Assembly: GCA_945285405.1 (NCBI GenBank) | Contig: CALYQJ010000016.1 | Location: 1-43,469 of the forward strand | DNA: 43,469 bases | From: an uncultured Lactobacillaceae bacterium | GTDB lineage: Bacteria; Bacillota; Bacilli; Lactobacillales; Lactobacillaceae | Direction of reading: 5' to 3' | In this document: positions 36,174 through 42,248 of the stretch, in pieces | Layout of the letters: each line of letters starts with the position of its first letter | How positions within the stretch are numbered: position 1 is the first letter of the stretch | Made by a program: the position numbers and the translations under genes | The notes under the pieces: generated by a model | The model's database searches: none | What the model was told of the DNA's origin: nothing | What the model saw: only the letters and a program-made list of their open reading frames with translations

Positions 36174-36589
36174 TGACTATAGCAGCAACTACACCAACAT
36201 GGTTATGGGTTTTAGATATTGCAATGATTGTTATTTTATTAGCAATATTTTGTAATTGGCTTTATTATTTTATTCGAGGATCAATAATTAAAGGTAGTTT
36301 AAAACCTGAAGAATTTGAAAAAAAAATACACACAAGTCAGATTATAGATTTACGGTCTAAAGATGATTTTAAGGCTTCTCATATAATGGGAGCACGAAAT
36401 ATCCCTTATCCTATGTTTAAGCAATATAAAAGTTCAATTCGAAAAGACCTTCCAGTATTATTATACGAAAGGACTGATCATGTTCCAATTAGAATAGCTG
36501 GTAAATTGAAAAAGCAAGGATATAAAAAAGTTTTTTGGCTTAAAGGTGGGTTTTCTAAATGGGAGGGCAACATTAAAAAGCAGCATTAG
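36173..36589 (+). CDS. membrane-anchored rhodanese-like protein lacking the active cysteine
   Basis: A 138-residue protein with one N-terminal membrane segment (about 11-32) and a single rhodanese domain: IIDLRSKDDFKASHIMGARNIPY, VLLYERTDHVPIRIA, then VFWLKGGFSKWEG. In active rhodaneses the loop reads like LYCxxGxRS; here the cysteine position is occupied by glutamate (LLYERTDHVP). Sulphur transfer is therefore unlikely and a binding or scaffolding role is more probable. Its start overlaps the glcK stop, so it is the last gene of that group. No terminator is seen before the next promoter. Confidence 0.85.
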   Translation: MTIAATTPTWLWVLDIAMIVILLAIFCNWLYYFIRGSIIKGSLKPEEFEKKIHTSQIIDLRSKDDFKASHIMGARNIPYPMFKQYKSSIRKDLPVLLYERTDHVPIRIAGKLKKQGYKKVFWLKGGFSKWEGNIKKQH

Positions 36590-36612
36590 TTTTAATTTAA
36601 TTTTTAAAGTTA

Positions 36613-36641
36613 TTGCATTTTATTAGTATATAACTTATACT
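36613..36641 (+). promoter_or_regulatory. promoter of the tryptophan-type ABC transporter operon
   Basis: TTGCAT (36613-36618) and TATACT (36636-36641) with 17-bp spacing. Transcription should begin near 36648, 29 bases before the leader peptide ATG. Confidence 0.75.
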
Positions 36642-36651
36642 AATATAAGTT
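36623..36651. repeat. two overlapping inverted repeats across the -10 region
   Basis: TTAGTATA (36623-36630) is mirrored by TATACTAA (36636-36643), and AACTTATA (36632-36639) by TATAAGTT (36644-36651). Both dyads overlap the -10 hexamer and the start site, a position where a repressor operator would act. The AT-rich background makes one such dyad unremarkable; two perfect 8-bp dyads together are more suggestive. Confidence 0.45.
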
Positions 36652-36676
36652 CAATTAATTATAGTAGGAGTTAGTA

Positions 36677-36724
36677 ATGAATAATTTGAAATTATTTTTG
36701 AATCAAAGTTGGCAAAGCCGGTAG
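36677..36724 (+). CDS. 15-residue leader peptide with a Trp codon
   Basis: ATG 36677 follows AGGAG (36666-36670) by six bases, a strong ribosome binding site, and the frame reads MNNLKLFLNQSWQSR followed by TAG. The single Trp codon (TGG, 36710-36712) lies four codons before the stop. The last three codons (AGC CGG TAG, 36716-36724) are themselves the first pairing segment of the attenuator. CGG should be a rare Arg codon in such an AT-rich genome and may add to ribosome slowing. The peptide is presumed to have no role other than positioning the ribosome. Confidence 0.7.
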   Translation: MNNLKLFLNQSWQSR

Positions 36725-36833
36725 TTTCAGGTTAATTTCCGTAAGGAATACGGCCTGATTAATCAGTGCGTATTCCTACTGGCTAACTCTATATTATATA
36801 AGTCGGTGGGTTTTCCTACCGGCTTTTTATTTT
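36716..36833 (+). promoter_or_regulatory. four-segment transcription attenuator, probably tryptophan-responsive
   Basis: Segment A AGCCGGTAG (36716-36724) pairs with B CTACTGGCT (36776-36784) in nine pairs, one of them G-U. B can instead pair with C AGTCGGTGG (36801-36809), also nine pairs with three G-U. C pairs with D CCTACCGGC (36815-36823) to make the terminator. A is also perfectly complementary to D's CTACCGGCT. Between A and B lie a TTCC-GTAA-GGAA hairpin (36737-36748) and a GAATACG/CGTATTC stem (36746-36752/36769-36775), which compete. A ribosome stalled at the Trp codon would cover A, free B for C and prevent termination. The logic is inferred; the complementarities are read directly. 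Confidence 0.65.
36801..36833 (+). terminator. attenuator terminator of the ABC transporter operon
   Basis: AGTCGGTGGG (36801-36810), loop TTTT, CCTACCGGCT (36815-36824) with G-U pairs, followed by TTTTATTTT. Confidence 0.85.
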
Positions 36834-36838
36834 AATTA

Positions 36839-36864
36839 AGGAGCCTTATAAGGCTCCTTTTTTT
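36839..36864 (+). terminator. second, palindromic terminator-like hairpin before trpX
   Basis: A perfect 20-bp palindrome (AGGAGCCTTA/TAAGGCTCCT, 36839-36858) ending in seven T's. It lies only six bases after the attenuator's T-tract and 5 bp before the ribosome binding site of the substrate-binding protein gene. It has the form of a strong intrinsic terminator, yet all three transporter genes lie beyond it. Confidence 0.75.
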
Positions 36865-36879
36865 ATTGAAAGGTTGAAA

Positions 36880-37872
36880 ATGAAAAGAATAATAGCTTTT
36901 ATTAGTTCAATTGTAGTTTTTTTGGGATTTGCTTTTTTTAATGAGAGTAAATCTAAATCTTCTAATCAACTTCCTCGTGTAGGTGTATTAAATTTGATGC
37001 ATCATCCTGCATTAGATCAGATTCAAAAGGGTTTTACTGATGGCATGAAAGCTGAAGGATTTGAAGATGGTCGTACCGTTAAAATTGATTATCAAAATGC
37101 TCAAGGAGATCAAAGTAATTTAAAAACAATGGCAACTAAATTAGTAAATGAAAATTCAGATATTTTATTTGGGATTACAACTCCAGCTTCCCAATCTTTG
37201 GCAAATTTAACAAACAAAATACCGGTGGTAATGGGAGCCGTAACTGATCCAAAATCGGCAGGATTAATTAAAAATTTTAAAAAACCGGGAGGAAATATTA
37301 CGGGTGTTTCTAATATGTCACCTATTAAAGATCAATTAAAATTAATAAAAGAATTTATGCCAAATTTACGTGTTTTAGGGGTAATTTATACTTCGAGTGA
37401 TAGTTCAGCTTCGGCTGAACATCGAGAAATAGTTAAAGAATCAAGTAAATTAAAAATTCCAATTAAATCATATTCGATTACTAATAGTAATGATTTAAAT
37501 CAGGTATCTCAAGAAATGTTAGATAAAGTTGATGCAGTTATGGTACCTCAAGATAATGTTATTGCTGGAGCAATGGAGACCTTAGTTAAAAATGCTGATT
37601 TAGTGAAGAAACCAATTTTTCCTGCAGTTGACACTATGGTTAAGCAAGGAGGGGTAGCTGCTTATGGTATTAATCAATATCAATTAGGGTTAATTGGTGG
37701 GCATATAGTTGCTTCTATTTTGAAAGGTAAAACTAAACCAGCTACAGCTTCAATTCAATTTGTAAGACATGGCCAACCGATTTTAAATTTAAAACAAGCA
37801 AAAAAGATTGGAATTAAAGTTCCGGAACGCTTTTTAAAAGAAGCGCAAAAAAAAGGAAAGGTGTTTAAATAA
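36880..37872 (+). CDS. trpX: ABC transporter substrate-binding protein, TrpX type
   Basis: A 330-residue periplasmic-binding-protein-like receptor (ABC_sub_bind family; RVGVLNLMHHPALDQIQKGF, ITTPASQSLANL, PVVMGAVTDPKSAGL, AAYGINQYQLGLIGG). ATG 36880 has AAAGG seven bases upstream. Members in lactic acid bacteria and streptococci are annotated as tryptophan (TrpX) transporters, and the Trp-codon leader agrees. The N-terminal 20 residues are one hydrophobic segment without the lipobox cysteine, so the protein is probably anchored by an uncleaved segment or released rather than being a lipoprotein. The stop overlaps the permease ATG by one base. Confidence 0.82.
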   Translation: MKRIIAFISSIVVFLGFAFFNESKSKSSNQLPRVGVLNLMHHPALDQIQKGFTDGMKAEGFEDGRTVKIDYQNAQGDQSNLKTMATKLVNENSDILFGITTPASQSLANLTNKIPVVMGAVTDPKSAGLIKNFKKPGGNITGVSNMSPIKDQLKLIKEFMPNLRVLGVIYTSSDSSASAEHREIVKESSKLKIPIKSYSITNSNDLNQVSQEMLDKVDAVMVPQDNVIAGAMETLVKNADLVKKPIFPAVDTMVKQGGVAAYGINQYQLGLIGGHIVASILKGKTKPATASIQFVRHGQPILNLKQAKKIGIKVPERFLKEAQKKGKVFK

Positions 37873-38771
37873 TGAATATGATTGTATCTGCAATTGGACA
37901 AGGATTGCTATGGGCTTTATTAGGGTTAGGTTTATACTTAACGTTTAGAATTTTAAATTTTGCTGATATGACAGTGGAAGGGACTTTCCCGTTAGGGGCA
38001 GCTGTTGCTGTAACCTCTATTACTCAAGGAGTTTCTCCAATTTTAGCAACTTTATTAGCTGGCATTATAGGTGTTATCGCCGGTTTAGTTACTGGATTAC
38101 TCTATACTAAAGGTAAAATACCAAGTTTATTAGCTGGAATTCTAGTAATGACCGCTATTTATTCAATTAACTTACGAATTATGGGTAAGTCAAATATTTC
38201 ATTATTCGGTAAAGCCAACCTTTTTGTAAGTAAATTTTTAAATAGCTTGCCTAAGTATTTTGATAGTGTATTTATCGGATTTTTATTTATTCTTATTTTT
38301 ACTTTATTCGTTAACTTTAGTTTAAATACTAATTTTGGTCAGGCTTTTATAGCAACTGGTGATAATCCACAGATGGCAAAATCTTTAGGAATAAAAACCG
38401 ATCGAATGATTATTTTGGGTTTAATGATATCTAATGGTCTTGTCGGTATTTGTGGAGCTTTAATTGCTCAAAATAATGGATACGCTGATATTAATATGGG
38501 AATTGGAACAATTGTTATTGCTTTAGCTTCGATTATTATCGGAGAAGTTATTTTTAAAAACTTAACTTTAAATCAGCGATTAATTGCTGTTACTTTGGGT
38601 AGTATTATCTATCGTTTGTTATTATTGTTAGTTTTACAATTAGGTTTTAATACAAATGATTTAAATCTACTTTCTGCAATTGTTTTAGCAATTTGTATGA
38701 TGTTACCACAATTAGAAAATAAATTTAATTTGAAAAAAGCTTTTTTAAAGGGAGTAAAAAAACATGACTAA
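37872..38771 (+). CDS. trpY: ABC transporter permease, TrpY type
   Basis: A 299-residue hydrophobic permease with about eight membrane segments, related to branched-chain amino acid permeases (LivH-like): GLYLTFRILNFADMTVEGTFPLGAA at the N terminus and MAKSLGIKTDRMIILGLMISNGLVG, the cytoplasmic coupling region. It forms the membrane channel with the ATPase that follows and overlaps it by 8 bp. Substrate assignment rests on the neighbouring receptor and leader peptide. Confidence 0.82.
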   Translation: MNMIVSAIGQGLLWALLGLGLYLTFRILNFADMTVEGTFPLGAAVAVTSITQGVSPILATLLAGIIGVIAGLVTGLLYTKGKIPSLLAGILVMTAIYSINLRIMGKSNISLFGKANLFVSKFLNSLPKYFDSVFIGFLFILIFTLFVNFSLNTNFGQAFIATGDNPQMAKSLGIKTDRMIILGLMISNGLVGICGALIAQNNGYADINMGIGTIVIALASIIIGEVIFKNLTLNQRLIAVTLGSIIYRLLLLLVLQLGFNTNDLNLLSAIVLAICMMLPQLENKFNLKKAFLKGVKKHD

Positions 38772-39525
38772 CCCGGTTTTAGAATTAAAAGAAATTACTA
38801 CTAAAGTTAACCAAGGAACTAATCAAGAACTGACAATTTTAAAAAATATAAGTTTAAAAGTAAATAAAGGAGATTATATCACAATAATCGGTACAAATGG
38901 TTCCGGTAAATCAACATTATTTAATGTAATTTCTGGATTGATGCAAGTAAGTGTTGGGAAAATTTATCTTAATGGTGAAGATATTACTAATTTAAAAGAA
39001 GAAAATCGTTCAAAATTTTTAAGTCGTGTTTTTCAAGATCCAAAATTGGGTACTGCTCCCCGAATGACAGTTGCTGAAAATTTATTATTAGCGCTAAAGA
39101 GAGGAGAAAAGCGTAATTTTTTGCCACGAAATTTAAAAAATTATTTTCCTCAATTTATTCAATTAACTAAATCAATGCATAATGGTTTAGAAAATCGATT
39201 AAATTCACCAACTGAAGTCCTTTCAGGAGGTCAGCGTCAAGCTTTAAGCTTTTTAATGGCAATTATTAAAAAACCAGATATTTTACTTTTAGATGAACAT
39301 ACTGCAGCTTTAGATCCAAAAACAAGTGCAACTTTAATGAATGAAACTGATAATCAAATAAGTAGAGGACACTTAACTGCTTTAATGATTACACATAAAT
39401 TAGAGGATGCTTTAAAATTTGGAAATTATTTATTGGTTTTAAATCAGGGCAAAATTAAATTTATATTTAGCAAAGAAGAAAAGAAAAAACTAACAGTAAA
39501 CGAACTAGAAAAATTCTTGATTTAA
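38764..39525 (+). CDS. trpZ: ABC transporter ATP-binding protein, TrpZ type
   Basis: A 253-residue ABC ATPase: Walker A GTNGSGKST (43-51), Q-loop FQDPKLGTAPRMT, signature VLSGGQRQAL, Walker B DILLLDEHTAALDP and the H-loop in MITHKLEDAL. It belongs to the small subfamily that pairs with TrpX/TrpY. ATG 38764 overlaps the permease end, with GGGAG upstream. It is the last gene of the operon and is followed only by an AT-only hairpin. Confidence 0.9.
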   Translation: MTNPVLELKEITTKVNQGTNQELTILKNISLKVNKGDYITIIGTNGSGKSTLFNVISGLMQVSVGKIYLNGEDITNLKEENRSKFLSRVFQDPKLGTAPRMTVAENLLLALKRGEKRNFLPRNLKNYFPQFIQLTKSMHNGLENRLNSPTEVLSGGQRQALSFLMAIIKKPDILLLDEHTAALDPKTSATLMNETDNQISRGHLTALMITHKLEDALKFGNYLLVLNQGKIKFIFSKEEKKKLTVNELEKFLI

Positions 39526-39529
39526 ATTC

Positions 39530-39548
39530 ATTTTATTTTAAATAAAAT
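39530..39548. repeat. AT-only inverted repeat after the transporter operon
   Basis: ATTTTATTT (39530-39538) and AAATAAAAT (39540-39548) are a perfect 9-bp dyad around one base. It could be a weak hairpin at the end of the trpXYZ transcript, but there is no G-C pair and no clean T-tract. Confidence 0.35.
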
Positions 39549-40193
39549 AGTATTAATATTATGATATCTTTAAGATTGATTAGGTGTATAATTAAAATAA
39601 AATTCGTTACATACGTATTTTGTTAAATTATTACTTTTTAATTTAAGAAGATATTTTTATTATATAATAAAAACGTATTATAATAGTTTTTATGAATTTT
39701 TTTTTAAGGTAAATATTGCCCTTAGATAACAGTAAAATTAAAATCTAATTAATAAAAGTAACTTAAATAAAAATTATTATATAAATTAAGAGATTATATG
39801 TAATTAAAGTAAAGTACTTAATATTATTAGCAAAAATTTAATAAATTCTAAATCAAAAAAATTATTTAATGGTTTTTTATCAATATAAATTTTTAAATGT
39901 TGACCATAAATTAAGAATTACTTAATTTGCAGTTTGAAATAAATTTTTATGAATTTTTTTATTTAATAAGTAGTTAAGCTGACTCTATATTTTTCTAACT
40001 AAGAAAGAAAAAGTAATTTTATATTTTTGCCTTTAATAAATGCCCTTATATATTTTATAAAAGAACATTTGATTTATTTGTTTAAAACAAATTTAATTTT
40101 TCTTGTTAAAAATAGAGAACTTTTTGGTAAAATTTATTAGATTATAAATTTATTATTTTAGCTAAAATTTTTGCTTTAAATATTAATAAAGTA
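39549..40193. other. AT-rich gene-free spacer
   Basis: No open frame with a ribosome binding site is found on either strand, and no tRNA-like or strong terminator fold. Visible items are a perfect inverted repeat AAATTAAG/CTTAATTT (39908-39928), two similar TTTTTATGAATTTTTTT stretches (39689 and 39945 onward), and two GCCCTTA boxes (39718 and 40042). The base composition is visibly more AT-rich than in the genes. It may be a decayed gene or a regulatory spacer; nothing more can be said. Confidence 0.5.
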
Positions 40194-40202
40194 TGATATA
40201 AT
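40194..40202 (+). promoter_or_regulatory. promoter of the HTH/TPR regulator
   Basis: TGATATAAT is a consensus TATAAT (40197-40202) with a TGN extension. TTTAAA at 40175-40180 is a possible weak -35 with 16-bp spacing. Transcription would begin near 40209. Confidence 0.6.
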
Positions 40203-40257
40203 ATAAATATCTAGAAATAAAAGTAATCATCATAAATTTGTTAAGGAGATATTTATC

Positions 40258-41112
40258 TTGCTAAATGGAACGAAAATTCTTAATCAACGCAAACACTTAG
40301 GGATGTCACAGGTTGAGCTTGCTGAAGGTATTTGTACTCAAGCTACGCTATCTAAAATGGAACAAAAAAATATGGCTCCGATGACAGATACTTTAGTTAA
40401 AATTTGTGTCCGTTTAGGGTTAACTGTTGATGATGTTTTAACTGATTTTGATGATAGTGCCTATCAAAAGCAAAGAAAAATACTTGATCAAGTTCAAGTT
40501 AAATTATCAGAATCTAACTATAAAAAGGCAGAAGAGCTTTTTAGACAGCTTAATTATCATCAAATTACACCCTCTCTATCTAGTCGTTATATTTATGAAA
40601 AAGGAAATTTAGATTTATTATTACATTCCAAAATTGAAGATGCTATTTTTAATTATGGAATTGCTCTACAGGAAGCAAATGGCAATTATGTAGATATTTT
40701 AGCGGCAAGTACTGGTTTAGGAACAGCTTACGCAATAAAAAAAGATTTTAAAAAAGCAGATTATTATTTTAATCAAGCATTAAAACATGCCAAAGATTTA
40801 GATTTAAATAAAGAAAATATTATAGATTATCTTAAAGCACTTAATAATGCTGCTAGTTTTTATACAGAAATAAAAAAATATTTGAAAAGTAATGATTTGA
40901 ATCGAAAGTTACTAAAAGCATTAGGAAATTTAAGTGTTGTACCATATATTGATCAAACTTACTTTCGAATAGCTATTAATTTAGAAGCGGAAAATCCACA
41001 AAAAAGTGCTAAAGAAATTAAAGATAATTTAAATAAGGCTGAAGCTTTTGCTGAAGTAGCAAAAAATAAGGAATTGTTGAAAAAGATTGATGATTTTAAA
41101 AGGAAAATTTAA
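40258..41112 (+). CDS. XRE-family HTH regulator with TPR-like C-terminal region (RRNPP-like)
   Basis: A 284-residue protein. Residues 1-65 are an XRE helix-turn-helix (LNQRKHLGMSQVELAEGI, TLSKMEQKNMAP), and residues 75-284 are helical repeats resembling TPRs (YKKAEELFRQL, KADYYFNQALKHAKDL, YLKALNNAASFYTEI). This is the layout of Rgg/PlcR/ComR-type peptide-responsive regulators, so it may sense a short peptide. No adjacent small peptide gene with a ribosome binding site was found. Start TTG 40258, with AAGGAG nine bases upstream. It is flanked by a promoter and a strong terminator, so it is monocistronic. Confidence 0.8.
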   Translation: MLNGTKILNQRKHLGMSQVELAEGICTQATLSKMEQKNMAPMTDTLVKICVRLGLTVDDVLTDFDDSAYQKQRKILDQVQVKLSESNYKKAEELFRQLNYHQITPSLSSRYIYEKGNLDLLLHSKIEDAIFNYGIALQEANGNYVDILAASTGLGTAYAIKKDFKKADYYFNQALKHAKDLDLNKENIIDYLKALNNAASFYTEIKKYLKSNDLNRKLLKALGNLSVVPYIDQTYFRIAINLEAENPQKSAKEIKDNLNKAEAFAEVAKNKELLKKIDDFKRKI

Positions 41113-41134
41113 AATTAAATAATTAATTATTGTT

Positions 41135-41175
41135 AAAAGATCCAATTCTTATAAATACCAGAATTGGATCTTTTT
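41135..41175 (+). terminator. intrinsic terminator after the HTH/TPR regulator
   Basis: AAAAGATCCAATTCT (41135-41149) and AGAATTGGATCTTTTT (41160-41175) form a 15-bp stem with a T-tract. The A-run on the other side makes it potentially bidirectional. Confidence 0.92.
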
Positions 41176-41406
41176 ATATGTTTGATTTTATCTATTTTAG
41201 ATATTAATATTTTAGTGAAAAATATTATCAATGTATATTTAATTTATCCCCTAAGTTAAATGTTTAAATTATTTATTTTTGTGATTATTTGATTATAAAT
41301 AATAATATAAATTCAATTAGTTGAATAAAATAGAATACCGAGTAATATTAAATTTGTTTTTTTTAAAAAATAGCGCTATTTTAAATTATTTTTTATTTAT
41401 CGATCA
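41176..41406. other. AT-rich spacer without a gene
   Basis: Between the regulator's terminator and the promoter at 41407 only AT-rich sequence is seen. A 60-codon frame from TTG 41321 to 41503 lacks a ribosome binding site and spans the next promoter, so it is not taken as a gene. Confidence 0.5.
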
Positions 41407-41434
41407 TTTACTATTAAGAATCATTTGGTACAAT
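41407..41434 (+). promoter_or_regulatory. promoter of the BlaI/CopY-type regulator
   Basis: TTTACT (41407-41412) and TACAAT (41429-41434), 16 bp apart, the latter with a TGN extension. A start near 41441 places a very strong ribosome binding site 12 bases downstream. No CopY operator of the TACAnnTGTA form was seen. Confidence 0.6.
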
Positions 41435-41452
41435 ATAACAATAAATATTATA

Positions 41453-41463
41453 AAAGGAGGTGA
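41453..41463 (+). promoter_or_regulatory. near-perfect Shine-Dalgarno sequence deciding an AUU/AUC start
   Basis: AAAGGAGGTGA matches the 16S anti-Shine-Dalgarno over 11 bases. Codons ATC (41467) and ATT (41470) follow at 6 and 9 nt from GGAGG. The first ATG in frame is at 41503, too far to be served by it. Confidence 0.75.
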
Positions 41464-41469
41464 AATATC

Positions 41470-41844
41470 ATTAAACGATTTACAGACGGCGAAGAAAAAG
41501 TAATGCAAACTTTATGGTCAACAAGCAATGCTTTATCTATTGGTGAGATTTCTAAATTAATTCCTAAAACTAGTAAAGGAGTAATTGCTGAAATTTTAAC
41601 CCGTTTACTTGAAAAGAAAGCTATTTATGTGGATAAAATTAAAGTGATAAATAAATCACTTACTCGTACATATCGGCCTAAAGTTTCAGAAGAGGATTAT
41701 TATACTAGTGTTATTCCTCAGCGTACTTTAAAAAAATTGGTTACGAACTTTATCTCAAAGAATTCATCGAATAAGGTACATGCTAATTCGTTAATCAAAG
41801 AAGTACAAGATTATTTTAATAATAATTCAGATATAGATAATTAG
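41470..41844 (+). CDS. BlaI/MecI/CopY-family transcriptional repressor
   Basis: A winged-helix repressor of about 124 residues. From 41470 it reads MKRFTDGEEKVMQTLW (with AUU read as Met), the standard family opening 'x-T-D-x-E-x-x-V-M-x-x-L-W'. It continues with the recognition region SIGEISKLIPKTSKGVIAEILTRLLEKKAI and a C-terminal dimerisation part. Starting at ATG 41503 would remove half of helix 1. ATT 41470 or ATC 41467 are the only codons placed for the 11-base ribosome binding site. The frame is closed by TGA at 41461-41463. Such repressors control beta-lactamase or copper-export genes; no such target is adjacent and no CxC copper-binding tail is present, so the ligand is unknown. Confidence 0.8.
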   Translation: MKRFTDGEEKVMQTLWSTSNALSIGEISKLIPKTSKGVIAEILTRLLEKKAIYVDKIKVINKSLTRTYRPKVSEEDYYTSVIPQRTLKKLVTNFISKNSSNKVHANSLIKEVQDYFNNNSDIDN

Positions 41845-42248
41845 TTTTATAAAACAATTTAATGAATTATGCTTTTGTTAAACATTTAATAGTGCAATTA
41901 TATTTTATAAATCCATTATTAGACATAGTATGTGATTCATAAATTTAATTGACGCTTTTTTTTACATCAAAATTAATTTTATTATTGTTTCTGGTTTATT
42001 TATTATTAATATTTAGCAATTTTTTATAAAAAGTCACATACAAAAAATTAGATCTAGTTATAAATAGGATTTTTTTATCAAACATAAAATCATTTTTTAC
42101 AACATATATTAAAAACAATAGAAAAAAAACAGTATTTTTTGTTAAAAGAAGTTAAAAAAATATATAATATATTTGTTAAAAATATTAAATAATTTTAAAT
42201 GGTTAAATTTCATATAATAAATTGACTTTTAAAACGAAAGGAAATTTT
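41845..42248. other. AT-rich spacer with the promoter region of the repeat protein
   Basis: No gene is seen in these 404 bases. The best promoter is TTGTTA (42139-42144) with TATAAT (42163-42168). A second TATAAT at 42213-42218 has no proper -35. AAAGGA at 42238-42243 is the ribosome binding site for the next gene. No clear terminator follows the BlaI-like gene. Confidence 0.5.
42139..42168 (+). promoter_or_regulatory. promoter candidate of the secreted repeat protein
   Basis: TTGTTA and consensus TATAAT with 18-bp spacing, about 80 bases before the ATG at 42249. Confidence 0.45.

Noticed and set aside
36648-36833. A tryptophan T-box as explanation for the transporter leader
   Set aside because: The leader length would fit, but the conserved T-box sequence (UGGNACCGCG-like) and stem I landmarks are missing, whereas a ribosome binding site with a short frame is present.
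41321-41503. A 60-codon frame upstream of the BlaI-like gene
   Set aside because: TTG start without a ribosome binding site, random hydrophobic sequence, and the promoter and ribosome binding site of the next gene lie inside it.
41949-41977. TTGACG at 41949-41954 as the -35 of a promoter for the repeat protein
   Set aside because: No acceptable -10 lies 16-18 bp downstream, and it would give a leader of nearly 300 nt.
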